From an uncultured Eubacterium sp. (GTDB taxonomy: Bacteria > Bacillota > Clostridia > Lachnospirales > Lachnospiraceae): DNA of 8,677 bases. Position 1 is the first letter of the stretch. Every line of letters begins with the position of its first letter. The stretch spans positions 1 to 8,677 of the forward strand of contig URAI01000098.1 in NCBI GenBank assembly GCA_900545725.1, read 5' to 3'. The translations under genes were made by a program, and so were the position numbers. Below, one piece after another: positions 1-5,350 of the stretch. The notes beneath the pieces were generated by a model. It worked only from the letters and a program-made list of their open reading frames with translations, was not told where the DNA came from and did not search any database.

Positions 1-1091
1 TTGAATTATTAACTGAACATGGTCGACCAGCGAATAAAGAAGGAGACGCTATTAGAATTGATGACAAGGGAAGATATGTCCTTGTTGATGATGAAACAGG
101 TAAAGTTATCGCTGACATGTCTAGCGGAAATATGCGTGAAACAATATTAAAAGGCGGCAGAGGCGGTAAAGGTAACATGAATTATGCTACAGCTACAATG
201 CAAGCTCCACAGTATGCCCAGCCGGGACAGGATGCACAGGAAAGATGGGTCAGATTAGAGCTTAAGGTTATAGCTGATGTCGGGCTTGTCGGTTTTCCTA
301 ACGTAGGTAAGTCAACACTTCTTTCAAGAGTAACAAATGCAAGACCTAAGATTGCTAACTATCATTTTACAACACTTAATCCTAATCTTGGTGTTGTTGA
401 TTTAGATGGAAGTAAGGGTTTTGTTATTGCAGATATTCCGGGTCTTATAGAAGGTGCTTCAGAAGGTGTTGGACTTGGACATGAATTTTTACGTCATATA
501 GAAAGAACAAAGGTAATAATCCATATGGTTGATGCAGCTTCTGTGGAAGGAAGAGATCCTGTTGCCGATATTAATGCAATCAATGCTGAATTAGAAGCAT
601 ATAATCCGACATTATTAAAAAGGCCTCAGGTTATAGCTGCTAATAAAATTGATGCATTATATGATGATGGTTCAGAAAGTCCAATTGATAAATTAAGAAA
701 TGAATTTGAACCTAAAGGAATAAAGGTATATCCAATTTCAGCAGTAAGCGGACAGGGTGTAAAAGAGCTTTTATATGCTGTAAGAGGACTTCTTGATACT
801 ATGGCAGAAGAACCGGTTGTATTCGAGAAGGAGATGGATATTACAGAAATGTACTATTCTTCTGAAGAAGCTGTATCGGTAACAAAGGATGGAGACGGAG
901 TATATATTGTTGAAGGTCCACGAGTTGACAGAATGTTAGGTTATACTAATCTTGAATCAGAGAAAGGCTTCAGCTTCTTCCAGCGTTTTATGCGTGAAAA
1001 TGGAATATTAGACCAGCTTAAGGATTTGGGCATTGAAGAAGGTGATACAGTCCGTGTTGGTGAATACCTTGAATTTGATTATTACGATTAA
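1..1091 (+). CDS. obg: GTPase Obg (CgtA/ObgE), 5' end missing
   Basis: Obg is a conserved GTPase that binds the 50S ribosomal subunit and couples its assembly to GTP and stress status. The reading frame is open from base 3 to the TAA at 1089-1091, giving 362 visible residues; about 65 residues of the usual ~430 lie off the window. In order: the end of the glycine-rich Obg fold (KGGRGGKGN, then YAQPGQ), the G domain with G1 GFPNVGKS (291-314), switch I around NYHFTT, G3 DIPG (432-443), G4 NKID (642-653) and a G5-like ISAVSGQG, then a C-terminal OCT domain (about 864-1088) ending in EYLEFDYYD. An ATG at 117 lies inside the Obg fold and is not the start. It is followed 17 bases later by yhbY, as in many Firmicutes. 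The Obg-fold part before base 117 is unusually divergent. The family call is secure. Confidence 0.97.
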   Translation, partial: ELLTEHGRPANKEGDAIRIDDKGRYVLVDDETGKVIADMSSGNMRETILKGGRGGKGNMNYATATMQAPQYAQPGQDAQERWVRLELKVIADVGLVGFPNVGKSTLLSRVTNARPKIANYHFTTLNPNLGVVDLDGSKGFVIADIPGLIEGASEGVGLGHEFLRHIERTKVIIHMVDAASVEGRDPVADINAINAELEAYNPTLLKRPQVIAANKIDALYDDGSESPIDKLRNEFEPKGIKVYPISAVSGQGVKELLYAVRGLLDTMAEEPVVFEKEMDITEMYYSSEEAVSVTKDGDGVYIVEGPRVDRMLGYTNLESEKGFSFFQRFMRENGILDQLKDLGIEEGDTVRVGEYLEFDYYD

Positions 1092-1108
1092 TAGAATGGA
1101 GAGTATAT

Positions 1109-1438
1109 ATGGAGAAAATGACAACAAAACAGCGTGCATATTTGAAGAGCCTTGCAATGAATATTGACCCTATATTCCAGTTAGGTAAGGCAAGTCTTAC
1201 ACCTGAAAATACTAAGGCAATAGCAGAAGCATTAGAAGCACGTGAATTAATAAAGATTAACGTATTACAAAACTGTGCAGATGATCCTAAGGAAATAGCT
1301 GCAATTGTATCCGAAAGAACACGTTCACAGGTCGTACAGGTTATCGGAAAAAAGATTGTTCTTTACAAAGAAGCAAAGGACGAAAAAAAGAGAAAAATCG
1401 AACTTCCACCGGCTAAAAAGAAGAAAGCAGAACAATAA
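1109..1438 (+). CDS. yhbY: YhbY family RNA-binding protein (CRM domain)
   Basis: This is a small CRM-domain protein that binds rRNA in pre-50S particles and is implicated in ribosome assembly. It has 109 residues. Residues 4-88 fit the CRM domain: TTKQRAYLKSLA, then PIFQLGKASLTPE with the RNA-contacting GK loop (26-29), then LIKINVLQNC, and SERTRSQVVQVIGKKIVLYK. The family's usual GKxG loop reads GKAS here, which I recall from other Clostridia. The tail (90-109) is lysine-rich with PPAKKKK and is probably flexible and RNA-binding. ATG 1109 is chosen because GGAGAG (1098-1103) sits five bases upstream; the alternative ATG at 1118 has its purine run too close. It lies between obg and nadD, and its stop codon overlaps the nadD start by one base, suggesting translational coupling. 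Confidence 0.93.
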   Translation: MEKMTTKQRAYLKSLAMNIDPIFQLGKASLTPENTKAIAEALEARELIKINVLQNCADDPKEIAAIVSERTRSQVVQVIGKKIVLYKEAKDEKKRKIELPPAKKKKAEQ

Positions 1439-2046
1439 TGGACGGGCAAACAGTAGGTATTCTTGGTGGAACATTTAATCCTATCCATAACGGGCATATA
1501 GAGATTGCAAGGCTTGCACATGAACAATTTGATATACCATTAATATATGTCATGCCATCGGGCAATCCTGCTTCATATAAGGATGTTACAGATGTTATAG
1601 CAGCATCTGACAGATGTAATATGGTTGAAGCAGCAATACAGCAGTATCCTTTTATGAAGCTTTCAACTATGGAAATAGAACGTAAAGGTTACACATATAC
1701 ATCAGATACTTTACTTGAAATATCAGATAAATTTAAAAGCATCTATTTTATAATAGGAGCAGATTCACTTTTATATCTTGATAAATGGAAAAGACCGGAT
1801 ATTATATGTTCACATTGTACTCTTCTGGCTGCTAACAGAGATAATAAAAATATGTCTGTGCTTATGGAGAAAAAACATTTACTTGAAAAGGAATACGGTG
1901 CAGTAATACATTTTATCAATGTACCTGAGCTTCCTTTCAGCTCCACTTCAATAAGAACTGCAATAAGAAACAATCAGGATATATCAGAGATGGTTCCAAA
2001 GGGTGTTTCAGATTATATAATAAGAAATGATTTATATAAAATGTAA
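1438..2046 (+). CDS. nadD: Nicotinate-nucleotide adenylyltransferase
   Basis: NadD joins nicotinate mononucleotide and ATP to give deamido-NAD and pyrophosphate, the penultimate step of NAD synthesis, in the cytoplasm. The 202 residues match the usual length. The nucleotidyltransferase signature GGTFNPIHNGH is at residues 10-20, ERKGYTYTSDTL at 81-92, the GADS segment at 107-110, and the C-terminal SSTSIR motif at 168-173, followed by PKGVSDYIIRNDLY. The start ATG (1438-1440) shares its A with the yhbY stop; no separate Shine-Dalgarno is obvious beyond the purine-rich yhbY tail, so coupling is likely. One oddity: the substrate-loop motif normally written PPHK reads PASYK (44-48), losing the histidine. 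An enzymatic role is still likely because the other motifs are intact. Confidence 0.95.
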   Translation: MDGQTVGILGGTFNPIHNGHIEIARLAHEQFDIPLIYVMPSGNPASYKDVTDVIAASDRCNMVEAAIQQYPFMKLSTMEIERKGYTYTSDTLLEISDKFKSIYFIIGADSLLYLDKWKRPDIICSHCTLLAANRDNKNMSVLMEKKHLLEKEYGAVIHFINVPELPFSSTSIRTAIRNNQDISEMVPKGVSDYIIRNDLYKM

Positions 2047-2052
2047 TAAGTA

Positions 2053-2095
2053 TGACTGAATGTTTCTGGTATACTATACCAATAACATTCAGTTA
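2053..2095. repeat. Two-step inverted repeat between nadD and yqeK
   Basis: The outer arms ACTGAATGTT (2055-2064) and AACATTCAGT (2084-2093) are perfect inverted copies. Inside them, after a 2x2 internal loop, TGGTA (2067-2071) pairs with TACCA (2077-2081) around a 5-base loop. There is no T run after the stem, so it is not a standard intrinsic terminator. It starts 7 bases after the nadD stop. It may stabilise or process the mRNA or act as a protein site; the function is unknown. Confidence 0.6.
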
Positions 2096-2110
2096 AATAA
2101 CGCAGAATAA

Positions 2111-2144
2111 ATTGTCAATCATACAGTATGCCAGACATGACAAT
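2111..2144. repeat. Second inverted repeat in the nadD-yqeK gap
   Basis: ATTGTCA (2111-2117) is repeated inverted as TGACAAT (2138-2144), and CATAC/GTATG (2120-2130) lies inside. It sits 18 bases after the first inverted repeat, so this short gap (2047-2218) holds two consecutive possible stem-loops. No T tail follows. I see no convincing promoter for yqeK in the remaining AT-rich stretch. Confidence 0.45.
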
Positions 2145-2218
2145 CAGCTTCTTATGACATATAAAATAAATAATTTCTTCACTTTATTATAAAATAATTG
2201 CTCGGAAATGAGGTTTTT

Positions 2219-2833
2219 ATGGATAACGAATACATCGAATCTTTGAGAAAACAGGTAAAAAAAGCACTAAAAAAAGATAAGCAAAGATATAAACATACAC
2301 TTGGTGTAGCTGATACGGCTGCATGTCTGGCAATGAGATATGATATTGACATGCAGTCAGCTTATATAGCAGGTTTATTACATGACTGTGCAAAGTGTGT
2401 TCCTGATGAACAAAAGATTAAAGAATGTGAGGAAAATGGCATTGAGATATCTCCTAGTGAGAGAACAAGCCCATATCTTTTACATTCAAAGCTGGGTGCA
2501 TTTTATGCCTCAAGTATATACAATATTAATGATAAAAATATATGTGATGCAATTAAATATCATACAACAGGCAGAGCTGATATGACAATGCTTGAAAAGA
2601 TTATTTTTGTGGCAGATTATATAGAGCCATACCGCAATAAGGCAGATGATCTTGATAAGATAAGAAGCATAGCATTTAAAAATATTAATGAGACAATATA
2701 TGAAATTACAAAGGATACATTAGATTATCTTAATAAAAAACATGCTACAATTGATCCTGCTACAATTGCAACTTATGAGTTCTACAAAAATATTTTACTA
2801 AGGGATGCATGCAGTTATATTTTAAATTTATAA
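2219..2833 (+). CDS. yqeK: YqeK-type HD-domain bis(5'-nucleosyl)-tetraphosphatase (symmetrical)
   Basis: YqeK proteins are HD-superfamily, metal-dependent hydrolases that split diadenosine tetraphosphate (Ap4A) into two ADP, clearing a stress-linked nucleotide. The protein has 204 residues. The metal ligands are visible: H26 (in KHTLGV), H55-D56 (AGLLHDCAK), H89 (LLHSKLGA), H115 (YHTTGR) and D133 (FVADYIEP), followed by the family's conserved R139. ATG 2219 is preferred because a GAGGT (2210-2214) precedes it; a TTG at 2198 in the same frame would add seven residues but lacks a ribosome binding site. It follows nadD after a 172-base gap and precedes rsfS, the standard order in Firmicutes. The lytR/lcp-type gene often found between yqeK and rsfS in Clostridia is absent. 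Confidence 0.93.
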   Translation: MDNEYIESLRKQVKKALKKDKQRYKHTLGVADTAACLAMRYDIDMQSAYIAGLLHDCAKCVPDEQKIKECEENGIEISPSERTSPYLLHSKLGAFYASSIYNINDKNICDAIKYHTTGRADMTMLEKIIFVADYIEPYRNKADDLDKIRSIAFKNINETIYEITKDTLDYLNKKHATIDPATIATYEFYKNILLRDACSYILNL

Positions 2834-2884
2834 ATTCTAAGAAAATTATTGCTAAAATTAATAAAACAATATATTGGAGGATAT

Positions 2885-3241
2885 ATGGCAGATACTAAAT
2901 CAAAAGAAATGATAAAAATTATTGTTGATGCTTTAAATGATAAAAAAGCTGAAGACATCAGAGTTATTGATATCAGTAATATATCAGTAATATCAGATTA
3001 TTTTGTTATTGCTAATGGTTCTAATCCTAATCAGATTCAGGCATTAGTTGATAATATAGAAGAAAAGATGGGCAAGGCAGGATATATAGAGCCCAAAGTT
3101 GAAGGATATAATTCAGCATCATGGATATTACTTGATTATGAAGATGTAATTGTACACGTATTTTCAAGAGATGACAGACAGTTCTATAACCTTGAAAAGG
3201 TATGGAGTGATGGAATAACAGTAGAAGCTTCTGAAATATAA
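2885..3241 (+). CDS. rsfS: Ribosomal silencing factor RsfS
   Basis: RsfS (YbeB/Iojap family) binds ribosomal protein uL14 on the 50S subunit and blocks joining with 30S, lowering translation when nutrients are short. The 118 residues are the normal length. Family motifs run in order: KKAEDIRVIDI (20-30), ISDYFVIANGSN (36-47), KVEGYNSASWILLDYEDVIVH (71-91, the W/D core), and the C-terminal RQFYNLEKVWSDG (98-110). ATG 2885 is chosen for the GGAGG at 2876-2880, four bases upstream; an in-frame TTG at 2849 has no such site. It is the last gene of the obg cluster and is followed by the terminator at 3424-3480. Confidence 0.95.
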   Translation: MADTKSKEMIKIIVDALNDKKAEDIRVIDISNISVISDYFVIANGSNPNQIQALVDNIEEKMGKAGYIEPKVEGYNSASWILLDYEDVIVHVFSRDDRQFYNLEKVWSDGITVEASEI

Positions 3242-3320
3242 TGATGTAAATTAGCAAGTTTAAGATACTATACAAATATGTCTAAATTACAAAAATATTC
3301 AGTTTTTTAAGTATTAAGAT

Positions 3321-3343
3321 AATATTTTAAGTATTAAAATATT
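3321..3343. repeat. All-AT hairpin after rsfS
   Basis: AATATTTTA (3321-3329) and TAAAATATT (3335-3343) form a 9-bp inverted repeat with a 5-base loop. The phrase TTTTAAGTATTAA also occurs just upstream (from about 3305), making a short direct repeat. The stem has no GC pairs, so it is a weak structure. It lies in the 3242-3536 gap, in which I see no plausible gene. Confidence 0.35.
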
Positions 3344-3390
3344 AAATGAAGCTTTTTAGAAATTCTGTTAAAGCATAAATTATATTAATA

Positions 3391-3421
3391 CATATGTATA
3401 TTCCGGATAAATATACATATG
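3391..3421. repeat. Perfect 11-bp inverted repeat before the rsfS terminator
   Basis: CATATGTATAT (3391-3401) and ATATACATATG (3411-3421) are exact inverted copies around a 9-base loop TCCGGATAA. No T tail follows, since the next stem begins three bases later. It forms a double hairpin with the terminator at 3424-3472 and may protect the rsfS mRNA end or help stop transcription. Confidence 0.5.
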
Positions 3422-3423
3422 CC

Positions 3424-3480
3424 AATAAGTGGAACAGCTAATCTTTTTAGATGGTTATCTGTTCCACTTATTTTTATCTT
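3424..3480 (+). terminator. Intrinsic terminator of the obg-rsfS cluster
   Basis: AATAAGTGGAACAG (3424-3437) pairs with CTGTTCCACTTATT (3459-3472), a 14-bp perfect stem with a 21-base loop that itself contains ATCT/AGAT. The right arm runs into a T-rich tail (TTATTTTTATCTT). It sits between the convergent rsfS and lexA genes. The T tail is only on the + side, so it serves rsfS best. Confidence 0.8.
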
Positions 3481-3525
3481 AAAATTTTCCTGATTTGAAT
3501 AAATAAATATTAAAAATTAAATCAG
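3481..3525 (-). terminator. Possible weak lexA terminator
   Basis: Downstream of the lexA stop on the - strand, CTGATTT and AAATCAG (arms at 3519-3525 and 3490-3496) could form a 7-bp stem with a 22-base AT-rich loop, followed on the - strand by GGAAAATTTT. The T run is short and the loop large, so this is a weak candidate. Confidence 0.3.
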
Positions 3526-3536
3526 TCAGTATCCAA

Positions 3537-4157
3537 TTAATCCATATTAAGACGTAAAAGACCGATTACTTTACCAAGAATATCGCAATCATCAACTATA
3601 ATTGGTTCCATAGTATCATTCTCAGGCTGTAATCTTATACAATCATCTTCTTTATAGAATCTCTTGACCGTTGCTGAATCATTGACAAGTGCTACAACAA
3701 TATCACCATTATTGGCAACAGGTCTCTTGGCTACAATAATCTGATCTCCATCATTAATTCCTGCATTAATCATACTGTTACCTTTAACATTAAGCATAAA
3801 TGTCTCTTCATTAGGAAGATACTCAGCAGGAATAGGAAAATATCCTGTAATATTCTCAACAGCAAGTAACGGCTGACCGGCAGCAACCTGTCCAATAACC
3901 GGAACATTGACCATCTCGCGTCTTGTCAAATTAAAATTATCATCAATAATCTCAATAGTCCGTGGCTTAGTCGGATCACGTCGTATATAACCATTCTTTT
4001 CAAGAGTCTCAAGATGTGAATGAACAGAGGAAGTAGACTTAAGATTAACTGCAAGTCCAATGTCCCTTACTGAAGGTGGATATCCCTTATTAAGTATATG
4101 TGACTTTATATAATCAAGTATCTCGGTCTGTTTCTTTGTAATTCTGCCGTATGTCAT
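3537..4157 (-). CDS. lexA: SOS repressor LexA
   Basis: LexA represses DNA-damage genes and cleaves itself when RecA filaments form. The 206 residues are the normal length. The N-terminal winged helix (about 1-65) carries TKKQTEILDYIKSH, GYPPSVRDIG and STSSVHSHLETLEKNGYI. The S24 peptidase-like part has the cleavage site A93-G94 (in GQVAAGQP), catalytic S128 in GNSM and catalytic K165 in ATVKRF; all are intact, so it should be inducible. The start is supported by GAGGT on the - strand (4162-4166), four bases before ATG. It is divergent from a YneA-like gene, as in B. subtilis. I found no good LexA box within about 380 bases upstream of lexA itself; the nearest boxes (4545-4628) are next to the divergent gene. 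Confidence 0.97.
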   Translation of the reverse strand: MTYGRITKKQTEILDYIKSHILNKGYPPSVRDIGLAVNLKSTSSVHSHLETLEKNGYIRRDPTKPRTIEIIDDNFNLTRREMVNVPVIGQVAAGQPLLAVENITGYFPIPAEYLPNEETFMLNVKGNSMINAGINDGDQIIVAKRPVANNGDIVVALVNDSATVKRFYKEDDCIRLQPENDTMEPIIVDDCDILGKVIGLLRLNMD

Positions 4158-4333
4158 AATAACCTCATTTCTGTGCCCTTATCTAAGTATGAAGAATGTA
4201 TCAGGAGCACATAATACAATTCTAAAAATATTAAAAAATATATGAACACACTAATACCGAACCTGATATAAATATAACCTTATTGCCAGAATAGATATTA
4301 TAGATAATAGGAAATGAACAGGAGTAATTGACT

Positions 4334-4435
4334 ATGTATGCTGCTATTTTCATAACTGGTATGTATTATCATAATTATCCTGTCAAACCATCGCATTGGA
4401 TTATATGTAATAATTGGTATGTATGCTCAGTATAA
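4334..4435 (+). CDS. Possible 33-residue small ORF (uncertain)
   Basis: In the gap between lexA and the YneA-like gene, ATG 4334 opens a 33-codon frame ending with TAA 4433-4435. It has an AGGAG (4320-4324) nine bases upstream and a hairpin with a T run (4445-4468) just after the stop. The peptide begins MYAAIFITGMYYHNYPVK and ends NNWYVCSV; it is rich in aromatic residues, has two cysteines and no recognised family. A TTGCCA at 4283-4288 could be a -35, but no good -10 is spaced from it. AT-rich DNA gives such frames by chance, so this is a weak call made only because three signals coincide. Confidence 0.25.
   Translation: MYAAIFITGMYYHNYPVKPSHWIICNNWYVCSV
4354..4424. repeat. Short direct repeat in the lexA-yneA-like gap
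   Basis: AACTGGTATGTAT (4354-4366) recurs as AATTGGTATGTAT (4412-4424), 12 of 13 bases identical and 58 bases apart. TATGTATGCT also occurs at 4333-4342 and 4419-4428. The copies fall in different reading frames of the possible small ORF, so they are not a protein repeat. They could be a protein-binding site pair or chance. Confidence 0.35.
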
Positions 4436-4444
4436 ACTTTGTAT

Positions 4445-4468
4445 AATAAGTTCCGCCACTTATTTTTA
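4445..4468 (+). terminator. Small hairpin with T run after the possible small ORF
   Basis: AATAAGT (4445-4451) pairs with ACTTATT (4458-4464) around TCCGCC, and the stem is followed by more T (TATTTTTAG). The stem is short and AT-rich, so it would be a weak terminator. Confidence 0.35.
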
Positions 4469-4544
4469 GTATAAAAAGGTAAAAAACCATATATTACTAC
4501 ATAAATAATATCATATTCAGATTTAAAAATCAAACAAATTTTCC

Positions 4545-4556
4545 GAAAAATTGTTC
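4545..4556. promoter_or_regulatory. LexA-box-like palindrome O1
   Basis: GAAAAATTGTTC matches the Firmicute LexA core GAAC-N4-GTTC with one mismatch (A for C in the left half). It is the furthest upstream of four such boxes before the YneA-like gene, beginning about 33 bases upstream of the -35. Confidence 0.5.
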
Positions 4557-4557
4557 T

Positions 4558-4569
4558 GAAAATATGTTC
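4558..4569. promoter_or_regulatory. LexA-box-like palindrome O2
   Basis: GAAAATATGTTC, with flanks T and G, matches 12 of 14 positions of the B. subtilis-type box CGAACATATGTTCG. It lies 13 bases after O1 and just upstream of the -35, close enough for side-by-side dimers or repression by RNA polymerase exclusion. Confidence 0.6.
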
Positions 4570-4577
4570 GATTTATA

Positions 4578-4606
4578 TTGACAAACATTTGTTCACGTAC
4601 TATAAT
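4578..4606 (+). promoter_or_regulatory. Consensus sigma-A promoter of the YneA-like gene
   Basis: TTGACA (4578-4583) and TATAAT (4601-4606) are both perfect and separated by exactly 17 bases. Transcription should start near 4613, giving a leader of about 50 bases before ATG 4664. Such a strong promoter needs tight repression, which fits the LexA-like boxes lying before, within and after it. Confidence 0.85.
4583..4594. promoter_or_regulatory. LexA-box-like palindrome O3 in the promoter spacer
   Basis: AAACATTTGTTC matches GAAC-N4-GTTC with one mismatch and occupies the space between -35 and -10, where a bound repressor would block RNA polymerase directly. With two more bases on its left it is the exact inverted copy of the O4 region (14 bp). 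Confidence 0.65.
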
Positions 4607-4616
4607 TCCAATAAAA

Positions 4617-4628
4617 GAACAAATGTTT
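4617..4628. promoter_or_regulatory. LexA-box-like palindrome O4 at the transcription start
   Basis: GAACAAATGTTT matches GAAC-N4-GTTY, the accepted degenerate form. It lies just after the predicted transcription start. ACAAACATTTGTTC (4581-4594) and GAACAAATGTTTGT (4617-4630) are perfect inverted repeats that bracket the -10. Confidence 0.65.
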
Positions 4629-4663
4629 GTAAGATATATTTTAAGATATGGAGGTTTAATATA

Positions 4664-5071
4664 ATGAAAAAGTGTAATATTATTAATAACAGACGTGAAG
4701 CTATTTACTATGAAGAGGATGATAATTACAACAGATTTAATTATATTATTAAGAATATTGATATAATTAAAATATGTATTGCATTGACAACACTGATTAT
4801 ATTTATGTGGCTGAGCATTGTGATTGTAAGTGGTTCTGTTACAACTGGTAATAATAACGATATAGAGCAGAGTAATATGTATTCAGGAAGGTATTATATG
4901 AATATACAAGTTAATAAGGATGATACCTTATGGAGTATAGCAGACAGATATAATAATGGTACAGAAAATATAACATCATATATCAATTCTTTAAAGCATC
5001 TTAACAATATAGATGGTGATACAATATATGCCGGCGATACTATAATCATATATTATTATACAGATAAGTGA
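4664..5071 (+). CDS. YneA-like membrane LysM protein, probable SOS-induced division suppressor
   Basis: The 135-residue protein has a charged cytoplasmic N-terminus (1-34), one hydrophobic segment at about 36-57 (KICIALTTLIIFMWLSIVIV), a short asparagine-rich linker, and a LysM domain at about 80-130 (IQVNKDDTLWSIADRY, then INSLKHLNNIDGDTIYAGDTI). LysM binds peptidoglycan, so the C-terminus should be outside the membrane. B. subtilis YneA has the same one-TM plus LysM plan, lies divergent to lexA, is LexA-repressed and halts division during SOS. Position, architecture and the four LexA-like boxes all agree. The ~34-residue N-terminal extension is longer than in YneA (about 100 residues in all). 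ATG 4664 is chosen for GGAGGT (4650-4655). No terminator is evident after the stop. The function is inferred from context, not tested. Confidence 0.8.
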   Translation: MKKCNIINNRREAIYYEEDDNYNRFNYIIKNIDIIKICIALTTLIIFMWLSIVIVSGSVTTGNNNDIEQSNMYSGRYYMNIQVNKDDTLWSIADRYNNGTENITSYINSLKHLNNIDGDTIYAGDTIIIYYYTDK

Positions 5072-5116
5072 TAGCAGGATATTTATGGAACAGATCTTTT
5101 AACACATTGTTATATA

Positions 5117-5146
5117 TTGACATAATACGTTATAATATAATATATC
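5117..5146 (+). promoter_or_regulatory. Candidate distal promoter of the helicase gene
   Basis: TTGACA (5117-5122) is a perfect -35. The best-spaced -10 is TATATC (5141-5146, 18-base spacer), which has two mismatches; two perfect TATAAT hexamers lie at spacers of only 8 and 13. If used, the mRNA would carry a structured leader of roughly 200 bases. Confidence 0.45.
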
Positions 5147-5196
5147 GGTTAGATAATTATAACAATATTATAATTATACAAAATAATTATATAACC
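5147..5196. repeat. AT-rich palindrome cluster in the helicase leader
   Basis: The self-complementary octamer ATAATTAT occurs three times (5153-5160, 5170-5177, 5183-5190). GGTTAGATAATTAT (5147-5160) and ATAATTATATAACC (5183-5196) can form a 14-bp stem with one mismatch. Alternatively TAATTATAA (5154-5162) pairs with TTATAATTA (5168-5176). The two folds share bases and exclude each other. The rest of the 5072-5350 gap shows no plausible gene. Confidence 0.5.
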
Positions 5197-5248
5197 AATA
5201 TATATACAAATATAGCAGATGATATCAATTATATTACAGCATTATAGT

Positions 5249-5276
5249 ATTAATGAATGATTAATAGAATATTAAT
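5249..5276. promoter_or_regulatory. Three ATTAAT hexamers with an 11-bp period
   Basis: ATTAAT, itself a palindrome, occurs at 5249-5254, 5260-5265 and 5271-5276, exactly 11 bases apart, so the copies face the same side of the helix. They lie just upstream of the TATAAT at 5292-5297, around the missing -35. They could be an activator or operator array, or a bent AT tract. Confidence 0.4.
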
Positions 5277-5291
5277 CGCATGTATTTTTAC

Positions 5292-5297
5292 TATAAT
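5292..5297 (+). promoter_or_regulatory. Candidate proximal -10 of the helicase gene
   Basis: This is a perfect TATAAT with no matching -35 at 16-18 bases (the -35 region reads close to ATATTA). Transcription from it would start near 5304 and leave a leader of about 45 bases. It would need help, possibly from a protein bound to the ATTAAT array directly upstream. Confidence 0.35.
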
Positions 5298-5350
5298 TTG
5301 GGTTATTATTGTGGCAGCTATATAGCATATTATAAATGAGGTACAATTAT

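Noticed and set aside
1743..1973. - strand ORF inside nadD
   Set aside because: Antisense shadow of a well-supported gene with no recognisable product.
3027..3275. - strand ORF over rsfS
   Set aside because: Antisense to a conserved gene and without a ribosome binding site; the low-complexity hydrophobic translation is typical of AT-rich reverse frames.
3300..3345. Start of a CRISPR or tandem repeat array
   Set aside because: The TTTTAAGTATTAA phrase occurs only twice, with no regular spacers.
5072..5350. Riboswitch or T-box in the helicase leader
   Set aside because: No T-box motif, specifier loop or known ligand-binding core was recognised; only AT-rich palindromes are visible.
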